In this document: positions 9,975 to 18,988 of the stretch, piece after piece | How the letters are laid out: each line of letters starts with the position of its first letter | Position numbering within the stretch: position 1 is the first letter of the stretch | Assembly (NCBI RefSeq): GCF_023091225.1 | Contig: NZ_JAHWXM010000001.1 | Coordinates: 620,001 to 684,000 of the forward strand | DNA: 64,000 nt | Direction: 5' to 3' | Origin: Microbacterium galbinum | Lineage (GTDB): Bacteria > Actinomycetota > Actinomycetes > Actinomycetales > Microbacteriaceae | Translations under genes and position numbers: made by a program | Notes under the pieces: model-generated | The model's database searches: none | Told to the model about the DNA's origin: nothing | The model's input: the letters and a program-made list of their open reading frames with translations, nothing else

Positions 9975-10960
9975 CCGCCGTCCCCGAGGGGCGCAAGCTC
10001 CTCCGCCTCGAAGTACGAAACGCCGAGACGCCGATCGAACGCAAGCCCGAATGGATCCGCACCAAGGCCAAGATGGGCCCGGAGTACACGGCCCTGCAGT
10101 CGCTCGTGAAGAGCGAGGACCTGCACACCGTGTGCCAGGAGGCCGGTTGCCCCAACATCTTCGAGTGCTGGGAGGACCGCGAGGCCACCTTCCTCATCGG
10201 GGGCTCGCAATGCACGCGCCGGTGCGACTTCTGCCAGATCGACACCGGCAAGCCCGCCGACTACGACACCGACGAGCCGCGTCGGGTCGCCGAGAGCGTG
10301 GTGCGGATGAACCTTCGCTACGCGACGGTGACCAGCGTCGCGCGTGACGATCTGCCGGACACGGGAGCCTGGCTCAACGCGGAGACCGTCCGCAAGATCC
10401 ACGAGCTCAATCCGAACACCGGCGTCGAGCTGCTGGCCAACGAGCACAACGCCGATCCGGCGTTCCTGGGGCAGATCTTCGATGCGCGCCCCGAGGTCTT
10501 CGCGCACAACGTCGAGACCGTGCCGCGCATCTTCAAGCGCATCCGCCCGGCGTTCCGCTACGAGCGCTCGCTCGACGTGATCACACAGGCGCGAGACGCC
10601 GGCCTCATCACCAAGTCGAACCTCATCCTGGGCATGGGTGAGGAACCGGAGGAGGTCGTCCAGGCGCTCCAGGATCTGCACGACGCCGGGTGCGACATCA
10701 TCACCATCACGCAGTACCTGCGCCCGTCGCCGCGTCACCTCCCGGTGGCGCGCTGGGTGAAGCCGGCGGAGTTCGTCGAGTTCAAGGACGAGGCCGAGCG
10801 CATCGGGTTCCTCGGTGTCCTGGCCGGGCCCCTCGTGCGTTCGTCGTACCGTGCGGGCCGCCTGTGGGCGCAGTCGATGGTGTCGAAGGGACGGGAGATC
10901 CCCGCGCACCTCGCCCACATCGCCGACAGCGCGGATCTGGGATTCGCCCAGGCGGTCTGA
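9971..10960 (+). CDS. lipA: Lipoyl synthase (radical SAM)
   Basis: LipA inserts two sulfur atoms into the octanoyl group placed by LipB, making lipoate on the target protein. The 329-residue protein shows both iron-sulfur cluster motifs: the auxiliary cluster cysteines in [13 protein letters not shown] and the radical-SAM cysteines in CTRRCDFC (CX3CX2C). ATG 9971 overlaps the lipB stop. The lipB-lipA pair forms a complete endogenous lipoylation route. Confidence 0.97.
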   Translation: MTAVPEGRKLLRLEVRNAETPIERKPEWIRTKAKMGPEYTALQSLVKSEDLHTVCQEAGCPNIFECWEDREATFLIGGSQCTRRCDFCQIDTGKPADYDTDEPRRVAESVVRMNLRYATVTSVARDDLPDTGAWLNAETVRKIHELNPNTGVELLANEHNADPAFLGQIFDARPEVFAHNVETVPRIFKRIRPAFRYERSLDVITQARDAGLITKSNLILGMGEEPEEVVQALQDLHDAGCDIITITQYLRPSPRHLPVARWVKPAEFVEFKDEAERIGFLGVLAGPLVRSSYRAGRLWAQSMVSKGREIPAHLAHIADSADLGFAQAV

Positions 10961-10975
10961 GCACAGACCGTCGCG

Positions 10976-11476
10976 TCAGTCGGCGCTCATCACCGACTGC
11001 ACGCTGCCGTCGGAACCGAGGTTCACCAGGAGCACGTCGTCGGTGGTGGCGGCGTCGAGCGCGTACTCCAGCACCGCGAACGGCTCGGACCCGCCGTGCT
11101 CGTCGGCGAGGATCGTCATGCTCATGAGCCGGAGAGAACGGATGATGTCGACGGCGGCGTCGCCCGAGATGTCGACGAGGACATCGGGGAGGTCGTCACC
11201 GTAGGCCTCCTGCTGCTGCAGGATGTACTCGGTCACCTCGCTCGTGCGATCGTCGACCTCCGACAGCATCCCGCGACGTGCCGTGTCGTCGACGTTCTCG
11301 AGCCCGGCGATCAACGAGGCTGCGATGTCGAGCGCCTCGGACGACACATCGTCCTGATCGGGCGCGGTCAGGTCGACGGTGACGCTCTGGTCGCCGAGTT
11401 CGACCGTCTCCGACCAGAAGATCGATCCGTCCGGCCCTGAGGACAGGAGCCCGAAGTAGTCGTGTTCGATCGCCAT
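10976..11476 (-). CDS. Conserved hypothetical protein, DUF2004-like
   Basis: A 166-residue acidic, cytoplasmic-looking protein (MAIEHDYFGLLSSGPDG at the start) with no signal peptide or membrane helix. Its pattern of a short beta-rich N-terminus (IFWSETVELGDQSVTVDL) followed by helices resembles small proteins that I recall as DUF2004. The family name is from memory and unconfirmed, and no function is known. It lies 44 bases downstream of ftsY on the same strand and converges on lipA. I see no evidence of a functional link to either. Confidence 0.65.
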   Translation of the reverse strand: MAIEHDYFGLLSSGPDGSIFWSETVELGDQSVTVDLTAPDQDDVSSEALDIAASLIAGLENVDDTARRGMLSEVDDRTSEVTEYILQQQEAYGDDLPDVLVDISGDAAVDIIRSLRLMSMTILADEHGGSEPFAVLEYALDAATTDDVLLVNLGSDGSVQSVMSAD

Positions 11477-11520
11477 ACCGCTATGAAACCAGCCTCATGC
11501 TCGCGACGGTAGTCCCGTCG

Positions 11521-12393
11521 TCATCCGACAAGTGATTGCACGAACACGTGCGGGGTGAATCCGGTCAGGTCATCGATGCCCTCACCCTGACCGAGGAGCT
11601 TGACGGGGATGCCGGTGCGCTCCTGAACCGCCAGAACGAAACCGCCCTTGGCAGACCCGTCGAGCTTCGTGAGGACGAGTCCCGTGACCCCCGCGTGCTG
11701 CAGGAAGGACTCCGCCTGCATCACCCCGTTCTGCCCGGTCGTGGCGTCGAGCACCAGCAGCACCTCGCTGATCGGCGCCTGCTTCTCGACCACACGCCGG
11801 ATCTTGCCGAGCTCGTCCATCAGGCCGCCCTTGGTGTGCAGCCGGCCCGCGGTGTCGATGATCGCGATCTCGATCCCCTCGCGCTGCGCGTACTCGACGG
11901 TCTGGAACGCCACCGATGCGGGGTCCTGGCCCTCCTGCTGAGGCCGCACGATCGCGGCGCCACCGCGCTGGGCCCAGGTGGCGAGCTGGTCGACGGCCGC
12001 CGCGCGGAAGGTGTCGGCGGCGCCCACGACGACACTGCGCTGGAATCCGCGCAGGAACTTCGTGAACTTCCCGATCGTGGTCGTCTTCCCGACGCCGTTC
12101 ACACCCACGACGAGCACCACGGCGGGGCGCTCGGTGAGCTTGAGCGTGGTGTCGAACTTCGCGAAGTGCTCCTCGAGCGTCTCGCGCAGCATCCGCTGGA
12201 GGTCTTTCGGGTCGGTCGTACGGAACCGTTCGACCTTCGCCCGGAGCTCCTCGACGATGCGCTCGCTGATGTCGGGACCGAAGTCCGCCGTGATCAGCGC
12301 CGTCTCGAGGTCGTCCCAGGTCGTCTCATCGATCGTGGGCTTGACGAACATGCCGCGCAGTGCGCGACCGAGGGACCAGGACTTCTCCGCCAT
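11521..12393 (-). CDS. ftsY: Signal recognition particle receptor FtsY
   Basis: FtsY is the membrane-associated GTPase that receives Ffh-ribosome complexes. The 290-residue protein consists of the NG domain only, with G1 GVNGVGKTTT, DTAGRLHTKGGLMDEL and the TKLDGSAKGG motif. It lacks the long acidic N-terminal region of the E. coli protein, as do many actinobacterial versions. Start ATG 12393 reads MAEKSWSLGRALRGMF, whose basic, amphipathic start may contact lipid. It lies 69 bases downstream of smc on the same strand, a common gene order. Confidence 0.96.
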   Translation of the reverse strand: MAEKSWSLGRALRGMFVKPTIDETTWDDLETALITADFGPDISERIVEELRAKVERFRTTDPKDLQRMLRETLEEHFAKFDTTLKLTERPAVVLVVGVNGVGKTTTIGKFTKFLRGFQRSVVVGAADTFRAAAVDQLATWAQRGGAAIVRPQQEGQDPASVAFQTVEYAQREGIEIAIIDTAGRLHTKGGLMDELGKIRRVVEKQAPISEVLLVLDATTGQNGVMQAESFLQHAGVTGLVLTKLDGSAKGGFVLAVQERTGIPVKLLGQGEGIDDLTGFTPHVFVQSLVG

Positions 12394-12462
12394 GCCCCCC
12401 AGCCTACGGGGCGCGAAGCATCGCGGAGTCCGCCGCCGTCCCCGGCGATTCGCTGCGAGACC

Positions 12463-15400
12463 TCAGCTCGCCGCGGCCGCGCGATCGCCCACGCGCTGCC
12501 CGACCACCGCGGAGACGCCGTCCTGACGCATCGACACGCCGTACAGCGCGTCGGCGATCTCCATCGTGCGCTTCTGGTGCGTGATCACGAGCAGCTGCGA
12601 GGTCTCGCGCAGTTGCTCGAAGACCGTGAGAAGTCGGCCGAGGTTCGCATCGTCGAGCGCGGCCTCGACCTCGTCGAGGATGTAGAACGGGCTCGGACGC
12701 GCCTTGAAGATCGCCACGAGCAGAGCGACGGCTGCGAGTGAGCGCTCTCCGCCCGAGAGCAGGGAGAGCCGTTCGATCTTCTTCCCGACCGGGCGCACGG
12801 CGACCTCGATCCCGGTCGTGAGCATGTTGTCGGGGTCGGTGAGCGAGATGCTCCCCGTACCGCCGGGGAACAGCAGGGGGAAGACCTCGCCGAACGCCTC
12901 CTGGGTATCCGCGAACGCGCTCGCGAAGATGGTCTGCATCCGCTCGTCGAGGTCGGCGATGATCGTCATCAGGTCTTGACGGGTCTGCGTGAGATCCGCG
13001 AGCTGTTCGGTGAGGAACGCGTGACGCTGTTCCAGCGCGGCGAATTCCTCGAGCGCGAGCGGATTCACCCGGCCGAGTTGTGCGAGCTTGCGCTCGGCGT
13101 CGGCCAGGCGTCGCTGCTGGATGCGGCGGTCGAACGGAATGGTCAGGTCGACGTCGATCTCGTGGTCGTCCGAGACCTCGGCGATGTCGCGCGGAACGGG
13201 CTGATCGGGGCCGTACTCGGCGACGAGGATGTCTTCGTCGAGCGCGAGCTCGGAGGCGACGCGTTCGAGCAGCCCGGTCAGGTGGAGCTTCTTCTCGTGG
13301 ATCTGCAGTTCGAGGCCGTGCACGCTCTCGGTGAGCCCGGCCAGGCGTTCCCGCAATGAGGACTCCTGCGCCCGCAGTCCGGTGAGCTCCTGGTTCTGGG
13401 CCGCCCGAGCCGTCTCGGCCTCGGCCAGCGCCACGCGCGCCTCGGTGACCGAACGGTCGAGCGAGTCGAGGACGCGAGGGAGCTCCTCGGCGACACCGGC
13501 GGCCGCCTCGCGCTGCGCGCGGCGGATCACGGCACGGCGGGCAGCTTCGGCGGCGGCATCCCGCTCCTGCTCGCGCTGGCGCTCCAGTGCGGTCACCCGC
13601 GACTGCGCCGCACGCACGCGTTCGCGGAGCGTCTCGATCTCGAGCCGCGCCCGCACCTCGCCCTCGCGCGCGGATTCCAACGCCTCCAGCAGACCGTCAC
13701 GCGCCGAGGCATCGAGCACGGGGCGGGGAGCGGAGACGGCATCGTCGAGCGCGGTCTTCGCGGACTCCGCCTTCGCCTCGGCATCCGCCACGGCCGATTG
13801 CGCCTGTGCGAGACCGGTCTCGAGACGCTCGCACTCGGCGACCGCGGCTTCGTGACGCACCGTGATGCGGTTCACCTGTTCGGCGTGCGTGGCCAGGGCC
13901 GCGTCCAGCTCGCGCAGTGCGCGCAGGGCGTCCTTCGACTGGCGCCGCGTCGTCTCGACGGCCTCGTTCGCGTCTTCCCGTGCCTCGCGGAGCGAATCCA
14001 CGATCACCTGCACCTCGGCGAGCCGCTCTGTGGCGGCGTCGCGCTCGGCCGCGAGCTCGAGGCGCGAGCGTTCGCCTCCCGACCCGGTGCGCAGGCTGTG
14101 GGCGGTGACGACGTCTCCGCCGACGGTGACGATCGTGGTCGACTCGTCGTCGAGCGCATCCAGAGCGGTGCGCGCAGCGCGAGCAGCATCGAGATCGTCG
14201 GCGATGAGGACGTGGGCGAGAATTCCGAGCACTCCCGCGGGCGCATCGACGGCCGAAACCGCCGGGGTCACTCCGGACAACTGCGGGAGTTCGACCGAAC
14301 GACGCGAGGTCTCGGCCGCGACGAAGTCGACCACTCCCCTCCGCTGGTCGGCCGCTTCGGCAGCCAGCGTGAACGCATCGGCGGCTGTATCGACGAGCAC
14401 GCCCTCGGCGAGGGGACCGAGCACGGCGGCCACCGCGGCTTCGAAGCCCGATCGGACCTGCACCGCGTCGCCGACGAGACCCCGGATCCCCGGGCCACCC
14501 GCCTTCACGATCTCGGCGGAACCACCCGACAGCGCCAGCGCGCTCCCGAGCGCCGCCGCCTTGGCCGTCAACGAGTCGACCTCGCGCTCGGCGGCGTGCA
14601 GCCGCTCGCGCAGAGTCTCGCGCTCAGCCTCCGCCGCGGTCGCCGCGCGCTGCGCACTCTCGTACGCCGCAGAGTAATCGGCCGCAGAACCTTCGGGCGC
14701 CTCGGCATCCTCGATCGCCTCGAGCGCCTCCGACGCCTCTCGCCGCCGCTCGTTCGCGGCCTCGAGCGCGTTCTCCTGGCGGAGCACCGCGCCGCGCACG
14801 GCGGCAAGCGCGGAGGCGGCCGCATCGGCGGTGCCGCGCAGCTCCGAGAGACGCATGTCGTACTCCGACACCAGAGCGCTCTGCTCTGCGATGTCGACGT
14901 CGAGCGTGTCGAGCTCGGCGCGGGCGTTCAGGACTTCTCGGCTGGCCGCGACGGCCGCGTCCTGGGCGTCACCGAGACCGGCCGAGATCTCGGTGATGTC
15001 GTCCTTGGCCTCGTCGATCGTCGCCTGCGTCACGGTGACCGCGGTGACCGCGGCATCGTCGTCCTCGGTGCCGAGGAGGGCGAGCCGCTGATTGGCGAGC
15101 GTGTAGAGACCGCGCATGCGCTCCTGCACCTGCTCCAGCCCGAACGCGACGCCGCGCGCCTGATCGACGGCGACGGAGTTCTGATCCTGTTCGAGCCGGT
15201 GGATGCTCGCCCGCACGGTGTCGGCCTGGTCCGAGAGCACGAGGCGCTCGGTGTGTCGTTCCTTCTCCGTGCGCGTGTGGTCGGCCAGCGCCGTGCGCAG
15301 GGCCACGACGTCGTCGGCGAAGATTCGTGCCTTCGCATCGCGCACGACGGCAGCGATCGACTGCGCCTCGCGGGCGATCTCGGCCTGACGACCGAGCGGC

Positions 15401-16008
15401 TTGAGTTGGCGACGGATCTCCCCCGCGAGATCGCTCAGACGCGTCAGGTTCGTCTCCATCGCGTCGAGCTTGCGAACCGTCTTCTCCTTGCGTCGACGGT
15501 GCTTGAGGATGCCGGCGGCTTCTTCGATGAAGCCGCGCCGATCTTCGGGCGACGCCTGCAAAACGGTATCGAGACGTCCTTGCCCGACGATCACGTGCAT
15601 CTCACGACCGAGGCCGGAATCGCTGAGCAGCTCCTGCAGATCGAGGAGCCGGCAGCTGTCGCCGTTGATGGCGTACTCGCTCGATCCGTTGCGGAAGAGC
15701 GTTCGGCTGATCGTCACCTCGGCGTACTCGATCGGAAGCGCACCGTCGCTGTTGTCGATCGTCAGCTGAACCTCGGCACGACCCAGCGGGCCGCGCGTCG
15801 ACGTGCCCGCGAAAATGACGTCCTCCATCTTGCCGCCGCGGAGGGTCTTCGCGCCCTGCTCCCCCATCACCCAGGCGAGAGCGTCGACGACGTTCGACTT
15901 ACCGGAGCCGTTCGGTCCCACGATGCACGTCACACCGGGTTCGAAGACGAAGCTCGTCGGTTGCGCGAACGACTTGAAGCCCTTGAGGGTCAGGCTCTTC
16001 AGATGCAT
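12463..16008 (-). CDS. smc: Chromosome segregation ATPase SMC
   Basis: SMC forms the ring-shaped condensin ATPase that organises and separates chromosomes. The 1181-residue protein has an N-terminal Walker A (GPNGSGKSN, about residues 32-40), two long coiled-coil arms, a central hinge near residues 500-650 (GGPGIRGLVGDAVQV), and a C-terminal signature LSGGERSLAAVALL with Walker B FYILDEVEAALDD. The frame is open to 16182, but ATG 16008 gives the canonical start MHLKSLTLKGFKSF. The opposite strand carries long spurious frames. It diverges from the accessory block that starts near 16135. Confidence 0.97.
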   Translation of the reverse strand: MHLKSLTLKGFKSFAQPTSFVFEPGVTCIVGPNGSGKSNVVDALAWVMGEQGAKTLRGGKMEDVIFAGTSTRGPLGRAEVQLTIDNSDGALPIEYAEVTISRTLFRNGSSEYAINGDSCRLLDLQELLSDSGLGREMHVIVGQGRLDTVLQASPEDRRGFIEEAAGILKHRRRKEKTVRKLDAMETNLTRLSDLAGEIRRQLKPLGRQAEIAREAQSIAAVVRDAKARIFADDVVALRTALADHTRTEKERHTERLVLSDQADTVRASIHRLEQDQNSVAVDQARGVAFGLEQVQERMRGLYTLANQRLALLGTEDDDAAVTAVTVTQATIDEAKDDITEISAGLGDAQDAAVAASREVLNARAELDTLDVDIAEQSALVSEYDMRLSELRGTADAAASALAAVRGAVLRQENALEAANERRREASEALEAIEDAEAPEGSAADYSAAYESAQRAATAAEAERETLRERLHAAEREVDSLTAKAAALGSALALSGGSAEIVKAGGPGIRGLVGDAVQVRSGFEAAVAAVLGPLAEGVLVDTAADAFTLAAEAADQRRGVVDFVAAETSRRSVELPQLSGVTPAVSAVDAPAGVLGILAHVLIADDLDAARAARTALDALDDESTTIVTVGGDVVTAHSLRTGSGGERSRLELAAERDAATERLAEVQVIVDSLREAREDANEAVETTRRQSKDALRALRELDAALATHAEQVNRITVRHEAAVAECERLETGLAQAQSAVADAEAKAESAKTALDDAVSAPRPVLDASARDGLLEALESAREGEVRARLEIETLRERVRAAQSRVTALERQREQERDAAAEAARRAVIRRAQREAAAGVAEELPRVLDSLDRSVTEARVALAEAETARAAQNQELTGLRAQESSLRERLAGLTESVHGLELQIHEKKLHLTGLLERVASELALDEDILVAEYGPDQPVPRDIAEVSDDHEIDVDLTIPFDRRIQQRRLADAERKLAQLGRVNPLALEEFAALEQRHAFLTEQLADLTQTRQDLMTIIADLDERMQTIFASAFADTQEAFGEVFPLLFPGGTGSISLTDPDNMLTTGIEVAVRPVGKKIERLSLLSGGERSLAAVALLVAIFKARPSPFYILDEVEAALDDANLGRLLTVFEQLRETSQLLVITHQKRTMEIADALYGVSMRQDGVSAVVGQRVGDRAAAAS

Positions 16009-16134
16009 CGGGGCACCGATCGTTCGGGGAGAATCACGCCCATACGTTACCGGAAATGCGGGATTCGGCCGGGAGACCGCGCGGGAGGCACCCGAGACCG
16101 ACACGCGCGACACGCCGTGAAACTGGGAAAATGC

Positions 16135-16164
16135 TTGACTCGGTGCCCGAACGTTCGCTAGCTT
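16135..16164 (+). promoter_or_regulatory. Sigma-70-type promoter for the short-peptide transcript
   Basis: TTGACT (16135-16140) and TAGCTT (16159-16164) are separated by 18 bases and would start transcription near 16171, about 27 bases before the ATG of the 38-codon peptide. This is one of the best promoter matches in the window. Confidence 0.6.
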
Positions 16165-16197
16165 GGGCCACCGACACCTCAAGAAGGGAGGTTACCG

Positions 16198-16314
16198 ATG
16201 ATGAACATTCAGCTCTCCGCACAGACCAACGGTCTGGTCGCGCACGCTTCCACTGCGCCGCGCCTTGCGTACTCGGTAACCGACCTCGGCGTCGACGGCA
16301 ACGCTGTCTCCTAG
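16198..16314 (+). CDS. Short peptide of unknown function (38 aa) heading the GNAT cluster
   Basis: ATGATG at 16198 is preceded by GAAGGGAGG at ideal spacing and by a good promoter. The frame encodes 38 residues that begin MMNIQLSAQTNGLVAHA and end TDLGVDGNAVS before TAG. There is no cysteine, membrane helix or obvious signal peptide. It could be a leader peptide, a small ribosomal-peptide precursor or a bacteriocin-like product; the sequence does not decide. Its start NIQLS resembles NITLS of the next gene (12 of 16 bases match), which may be chance. About 205 bases without a clear gene follow, holding a GATCCCC/GGGGATC mini-hairpin (16335-16350). Confidence 0.6.
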   Translation: MMNIQLSAQTNGLVAHASTAPRLAYSVTDLGVDGNAVS

Positions 16315-16519
16315 AACAGCACCTGCCCTCGACTGATCCCCTCGGGGATCCGTCCGCGTCGATCGCCCTGTGCGCCACCGCCGCCGAGCGTCATCGATCC
16401 GCGGCTCACGCCTCTCGGCATCCGCTCTCCGCGCCCTCTGCGCATCCGTCCGTCCGGCCGTCCGGCCGTCGACGCCGCGTCTTCCGCGTTTCTGCACACC
16501 CCTTTCGAAGGAAACCACC

Positions 16520-16795
16520 GTGAACATCACGCTGTCCCGCAACATCACCCACCCACCGGATACTCAGGACCGCACGGTCCTGCACATCCCCGAACCCGAA
16601 GAACTGCGCGCCCTGTCGCTCGGTGATCGCCTGTCACTGCGGATCGGCCTCTGGCTGCTCCGTCGGACGCAACGCCCCCGCCGACCGAAGCGCGAGTTCG
16701 CTCCGGCTGCACCGCTGTTCCTCCACGACCAGCACCGCAGCCCCCAGGAGAGCGCGGCGATCCTCGCCTACCACCTCCAGCGTCAGATGCACTGA
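16520..16795 (+). CDS. Small basic protein of unknown function (91 aa)
   Basis: I do not recognise this gene. A GTG at 16520 with AAGGAAA upstream opens a 91-residue frame: a hydrophilic start (NITLSRNITHPPDTQ), a middle amphipathic or membrane-touching helix (LSLGDRLSLRIGLWLLRR), a strongly basic stretch, and a tail ending YHLQRQMH. The helix followed by arginines suggests peripheral membrane association. The frame extends upstream to 16370, but that part is arginine-rich shadow sequence without a ribosome site. It ends 13 bases before the first GNAT gene, so they are likely co-transcribed. Confidence 0.6.
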   Translation: MNITLSRNITHPPDTQDRTVLHIPEPEELRALSLGDRLSLRIGLWLLRRTQRPRRPKREFAPAAPLFLHDQHRSPQESAAILAYHLQRQMH

Positions 16796-16808
16796 GAAGG
16801 AGAATCGG

Positions 16809-17897
16809 ATGAGCATCCCCCTCAGCGCAGGCGCGACCCTGCATCCGCTCGTGGTTCCGGCCCGGGCGGATGCAGCGGACGCGGGCGAGTTCCGTGAGCT
16901 CGCCCGCGTCCGCAACCTCGTCTACCGCGAACTCACCGGACGCGACGAGCAGGATCTGTCGCCGGCCGAACTCCTCCCCCGACTGCGATCGCGCGAGGAG
17001 CAGACGACGCTCGTATGGACCGTCCGACTCGCCGACGAGATGATCGGTCGCGTCGTCGTCGATCTCCCCCACGAAGCGGGGTCGCGTGTGGCGATCGCGA
17101 CCATCGAGTTGCGTCCGCTCGCCTGGGGGCGCGGCATCGGGCGGGCGATCCTCCCTCACGTCGAGGAGGCTGCGCGAGCGCACGGCCGCGGTGTGATCCA
17201 GAACTGGACGGAACAGCCCACCGCTGACGGGGCGCGCCTCGAATCGCCCACCGGGCACGGCAGCGTCCCGAACGATCATGTCGCCCGCTTCCTCACCCGC
17301 AGCGGCTTCTCGCTCGAGCAGGTGTACCGGATCAGCCTGCTGGACCTCGACGACGTCGCCCGCGCGCGGAGCGCCGAGCTCCTCGCCGAGGCGGAGGCCG
17401 CATCGAGCGACTACCGGGTCGTGCGCTGGACGCTGCCGACACCGGCCGAACACCTCGACGGGTACGCCTGGTTGAAGTCGCGTATGTCGACGGACGCACC
17501 GTCGGCCGACCTCGACGCCGACGAGGAGGCATGGGATGCGGCACGCGTGCGCCGCATGGAGCAACGGCAGGCCGAGGCGGGTCACACTCTCCAGGTCACC
17601 GCCGCCCAGCACATCGTCACGGGCGAACTCGCCGCGTTCACCGAACTCGGCACCGGCACGAGCGGATCGACGACGACGATCCAGCACGACACCCTGGTGC
17701 TGCGCGAGCACCGCGGACACCGACTCGGGCTGCGCGTGAAATGCGCAGCCCTACAGAGCTGGACTGCGATCGCGCCGACCTCCCAGCGGGTGATCACCTA
17801 CAACGCCGAAGAGAATCGGCCGATGCTCGCCATCAACGAAGCGATCGGCTTCACCGCGCGCGCCTACGAGGGCGCTTGGAAGAAAGAACTGACATGA
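16809..17897 (+). CDS. Tandem-domain GNAT acetyltransferase, paralogue 1
   Basis: A 362-residue protein made of two GNAT folds in a row, a layout also seen in mycothiol synthase. The first domain (about 20-175) has the acetyl-CoA loop LRPLAWGRGIGRAIL; the second (about 200-355) has LREHRGHRLGLRVKCAAL and the late NAEENRPMLAINEAIGF. Both loops keep the R/Q-x-x-G-x-G/A spacing, so both domains may bind acetyl-CoA. ATG 16809 follows AAGGAG. The substrate is unknown. Its stop overlaps the next gene's start (ATGA), and that gene is a clear paralogue. Confidence 0.85.
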   Translation: MSIPLSAGATLHPLVVPARADAADAGEFRELARVRNLVYRELTGRDEQDLSPAELLPRLRSREEQTTLVWTVRLADEMIGRVVVDLPHEAGSRVAIATIELRPLAWGRGIGRAILPHVEEAARAHGRGVIQNWTEQPTADGARLESPTGHGSVPNDHVARFLTRSGFSLEQVYRISLLDLDDVARARSAELLAEAEAASSDYRVVRWTLPTPAEHLDGYAWLKSRMSTDAPSADLDADEEAWDAARVRRMEQRQAEAGHTLQVTAAQHIVTGELAAFTELGTGTSGSTTTIQHDTLVLREHRGHRLGLRVKCAALQSWTAIAPTSQRVITYNAEENRPMLAINEAIGFTARAYEGAWKKELT

Positions 17898-18970
17898 CCA
17901 CCCCGACGACGGTCGTCCCCCTCGCCGTTCCCCTGACGCTCGACGACCCCGACGCCGCGGGGTTCCTCGCCTATGGCGAACTCGGCCACCGGGTATGCGA
18001 CGAGATGGTCGGCCTGCCCGATCTCGCACCGACCGCCGCGCAGATGCTGCCCGCGTGGCACGACACGACCGACACACTGCACACGGGCTTCCTCGCCCGA
18101 CGGGGCGACCGCATCGTCGGCGCCGTCACCGTCGACTACGCCCAGGAGGCGGGGGCGCGGGTGGCCGAGCTCGACCTGCTCGTGCCGGAGGAGCACTGGA
18201 GCGAAGGCGTCGAAGAGGCTCTGCTCGATCGCGCCGAGGACGAGGCGCGCGCACGCGGACGCGACATCCTCCAGATCTGGAGCCTGCACCGCCCGATCGA
18301 GGCTGATCGGATGCTGGTCCCGAAGACCGGCTGGGGACGAGTGCCCGCGATCGCGCTGACCGACCTGCTGGGGGCGCGCGGCTACCGACTCGAGCAGGTC
18401 GAACGCAACAGCGAACTCGATCTCACCGCCGACCCGGCGCCGCTGCGCGACGCTCTGGAGCAGGCGATGAGCCGAGCCGGTTCCGACTACCGCCGCATCG
18501 AGTGGAATCTGCCGACCCCGCCGGAGCTGCGCGACGGCTACGCCGATGTGCTGGCACGGTTGGTGACCGATGCACCGAGCGGCGACATGGAGTTCGACGC
18601 CGAGGAGTGGGATGCCGCACGCGTCGTGCGTCGTGATGCCCGCCTCACGAGCGCCGGCCAGATGGTCTCCGTCGCCGCGGTGCGACATGTGCCGACCGGC
18701 GCGATCGTCGCGTACAACGAGCTGCTCATCGGCGAGGACCGCGCGGGCGTGACGCATCAGTTCGGCACGCTCGTCGCTCGGGAGCACCGCGGGCATCGGC
18801 TCGGCACCATCGTCAAGTGCGCAAACCTGCTGCGGTGGCGCGAACTCGCGCCCGACTCGACGCGGGTCTCGACCTTCAATGCCGAGGAGAACCTGCCGAT
18901 GCTCGACATCAACGAGGCGATCGGTTTCGTACCGGTCTCGTATGTCGGGGCGTGGCAGAAGAAGCTCTGA
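17894..18970 (+). CDS. Tandem-domain GNAT acetyltransferase, paralogue 2
   Basis: A 358-residue double-GNAT protein, coupled by a 4-base overlap to its paralogue. The C-terminal domain keeps the acetyl-CoA loop (AREHRGHRLGTIVKCANLL) and the shared NAEENLPMLDINEAIGF segment. The N-terminal domain is worn at the matching place (EEHWSEGVEEALL), lacking the R-x-x-G-x-G pattern. So one half probably no longer binds acetyl-CoA, and the pair may have diverged after duplication, perhaps acting as a heteromer. The substrate is unknown. Confidence 0.84.
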   Translation: MTTPTTVVPLAVPLTLDDPDAAGFLAYGELGHRVCDEMVGLPDLAPTAAQMLPAWHDTTDTLHTGFLARRGDRIVGAVTVDYAQEAGARVAELDLLVPEEHWSEGVEEALLDRAEDEARARGRDILQIWSLHRPIEADRMLVPKTGWGRVPAIALTDLLGARGYRLEQVERNSELDLTADPAPLRDALEQAMSRAGSDYRRIEWNLPTPPELRDGYADVLARLVTDAPSGDMEFDAEEWDAARVVRRDARLTSAGQMVSVAAVRHVPTGAIVAYNELLIGEDRAGVTHQFGTLVAREHRGHRLGTIVKCANLLRWRELAPDSTRVSTFNAEENLPMLDINEAIGFVPVSYVGAWQKKL

Positions 18971-18988
18971 GGAGGAACGGATGGCCCT

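Noticed and set aside
13798..16161. 787-aa plus-strand frame opposite smc
   Set aside because: It is an Arg/His/Gly-rich shadow of smc with no motif, and smc has complete ATPase motifs on the minus strand.
16440..16475. Short tandem CGTCCGTCCGGCC-like repeats before the 91-aa gene
   Set aside because: Only two or three imperfect units; this can arise by chance in GC-rich DNA. There is no CRISPR-like spacing.
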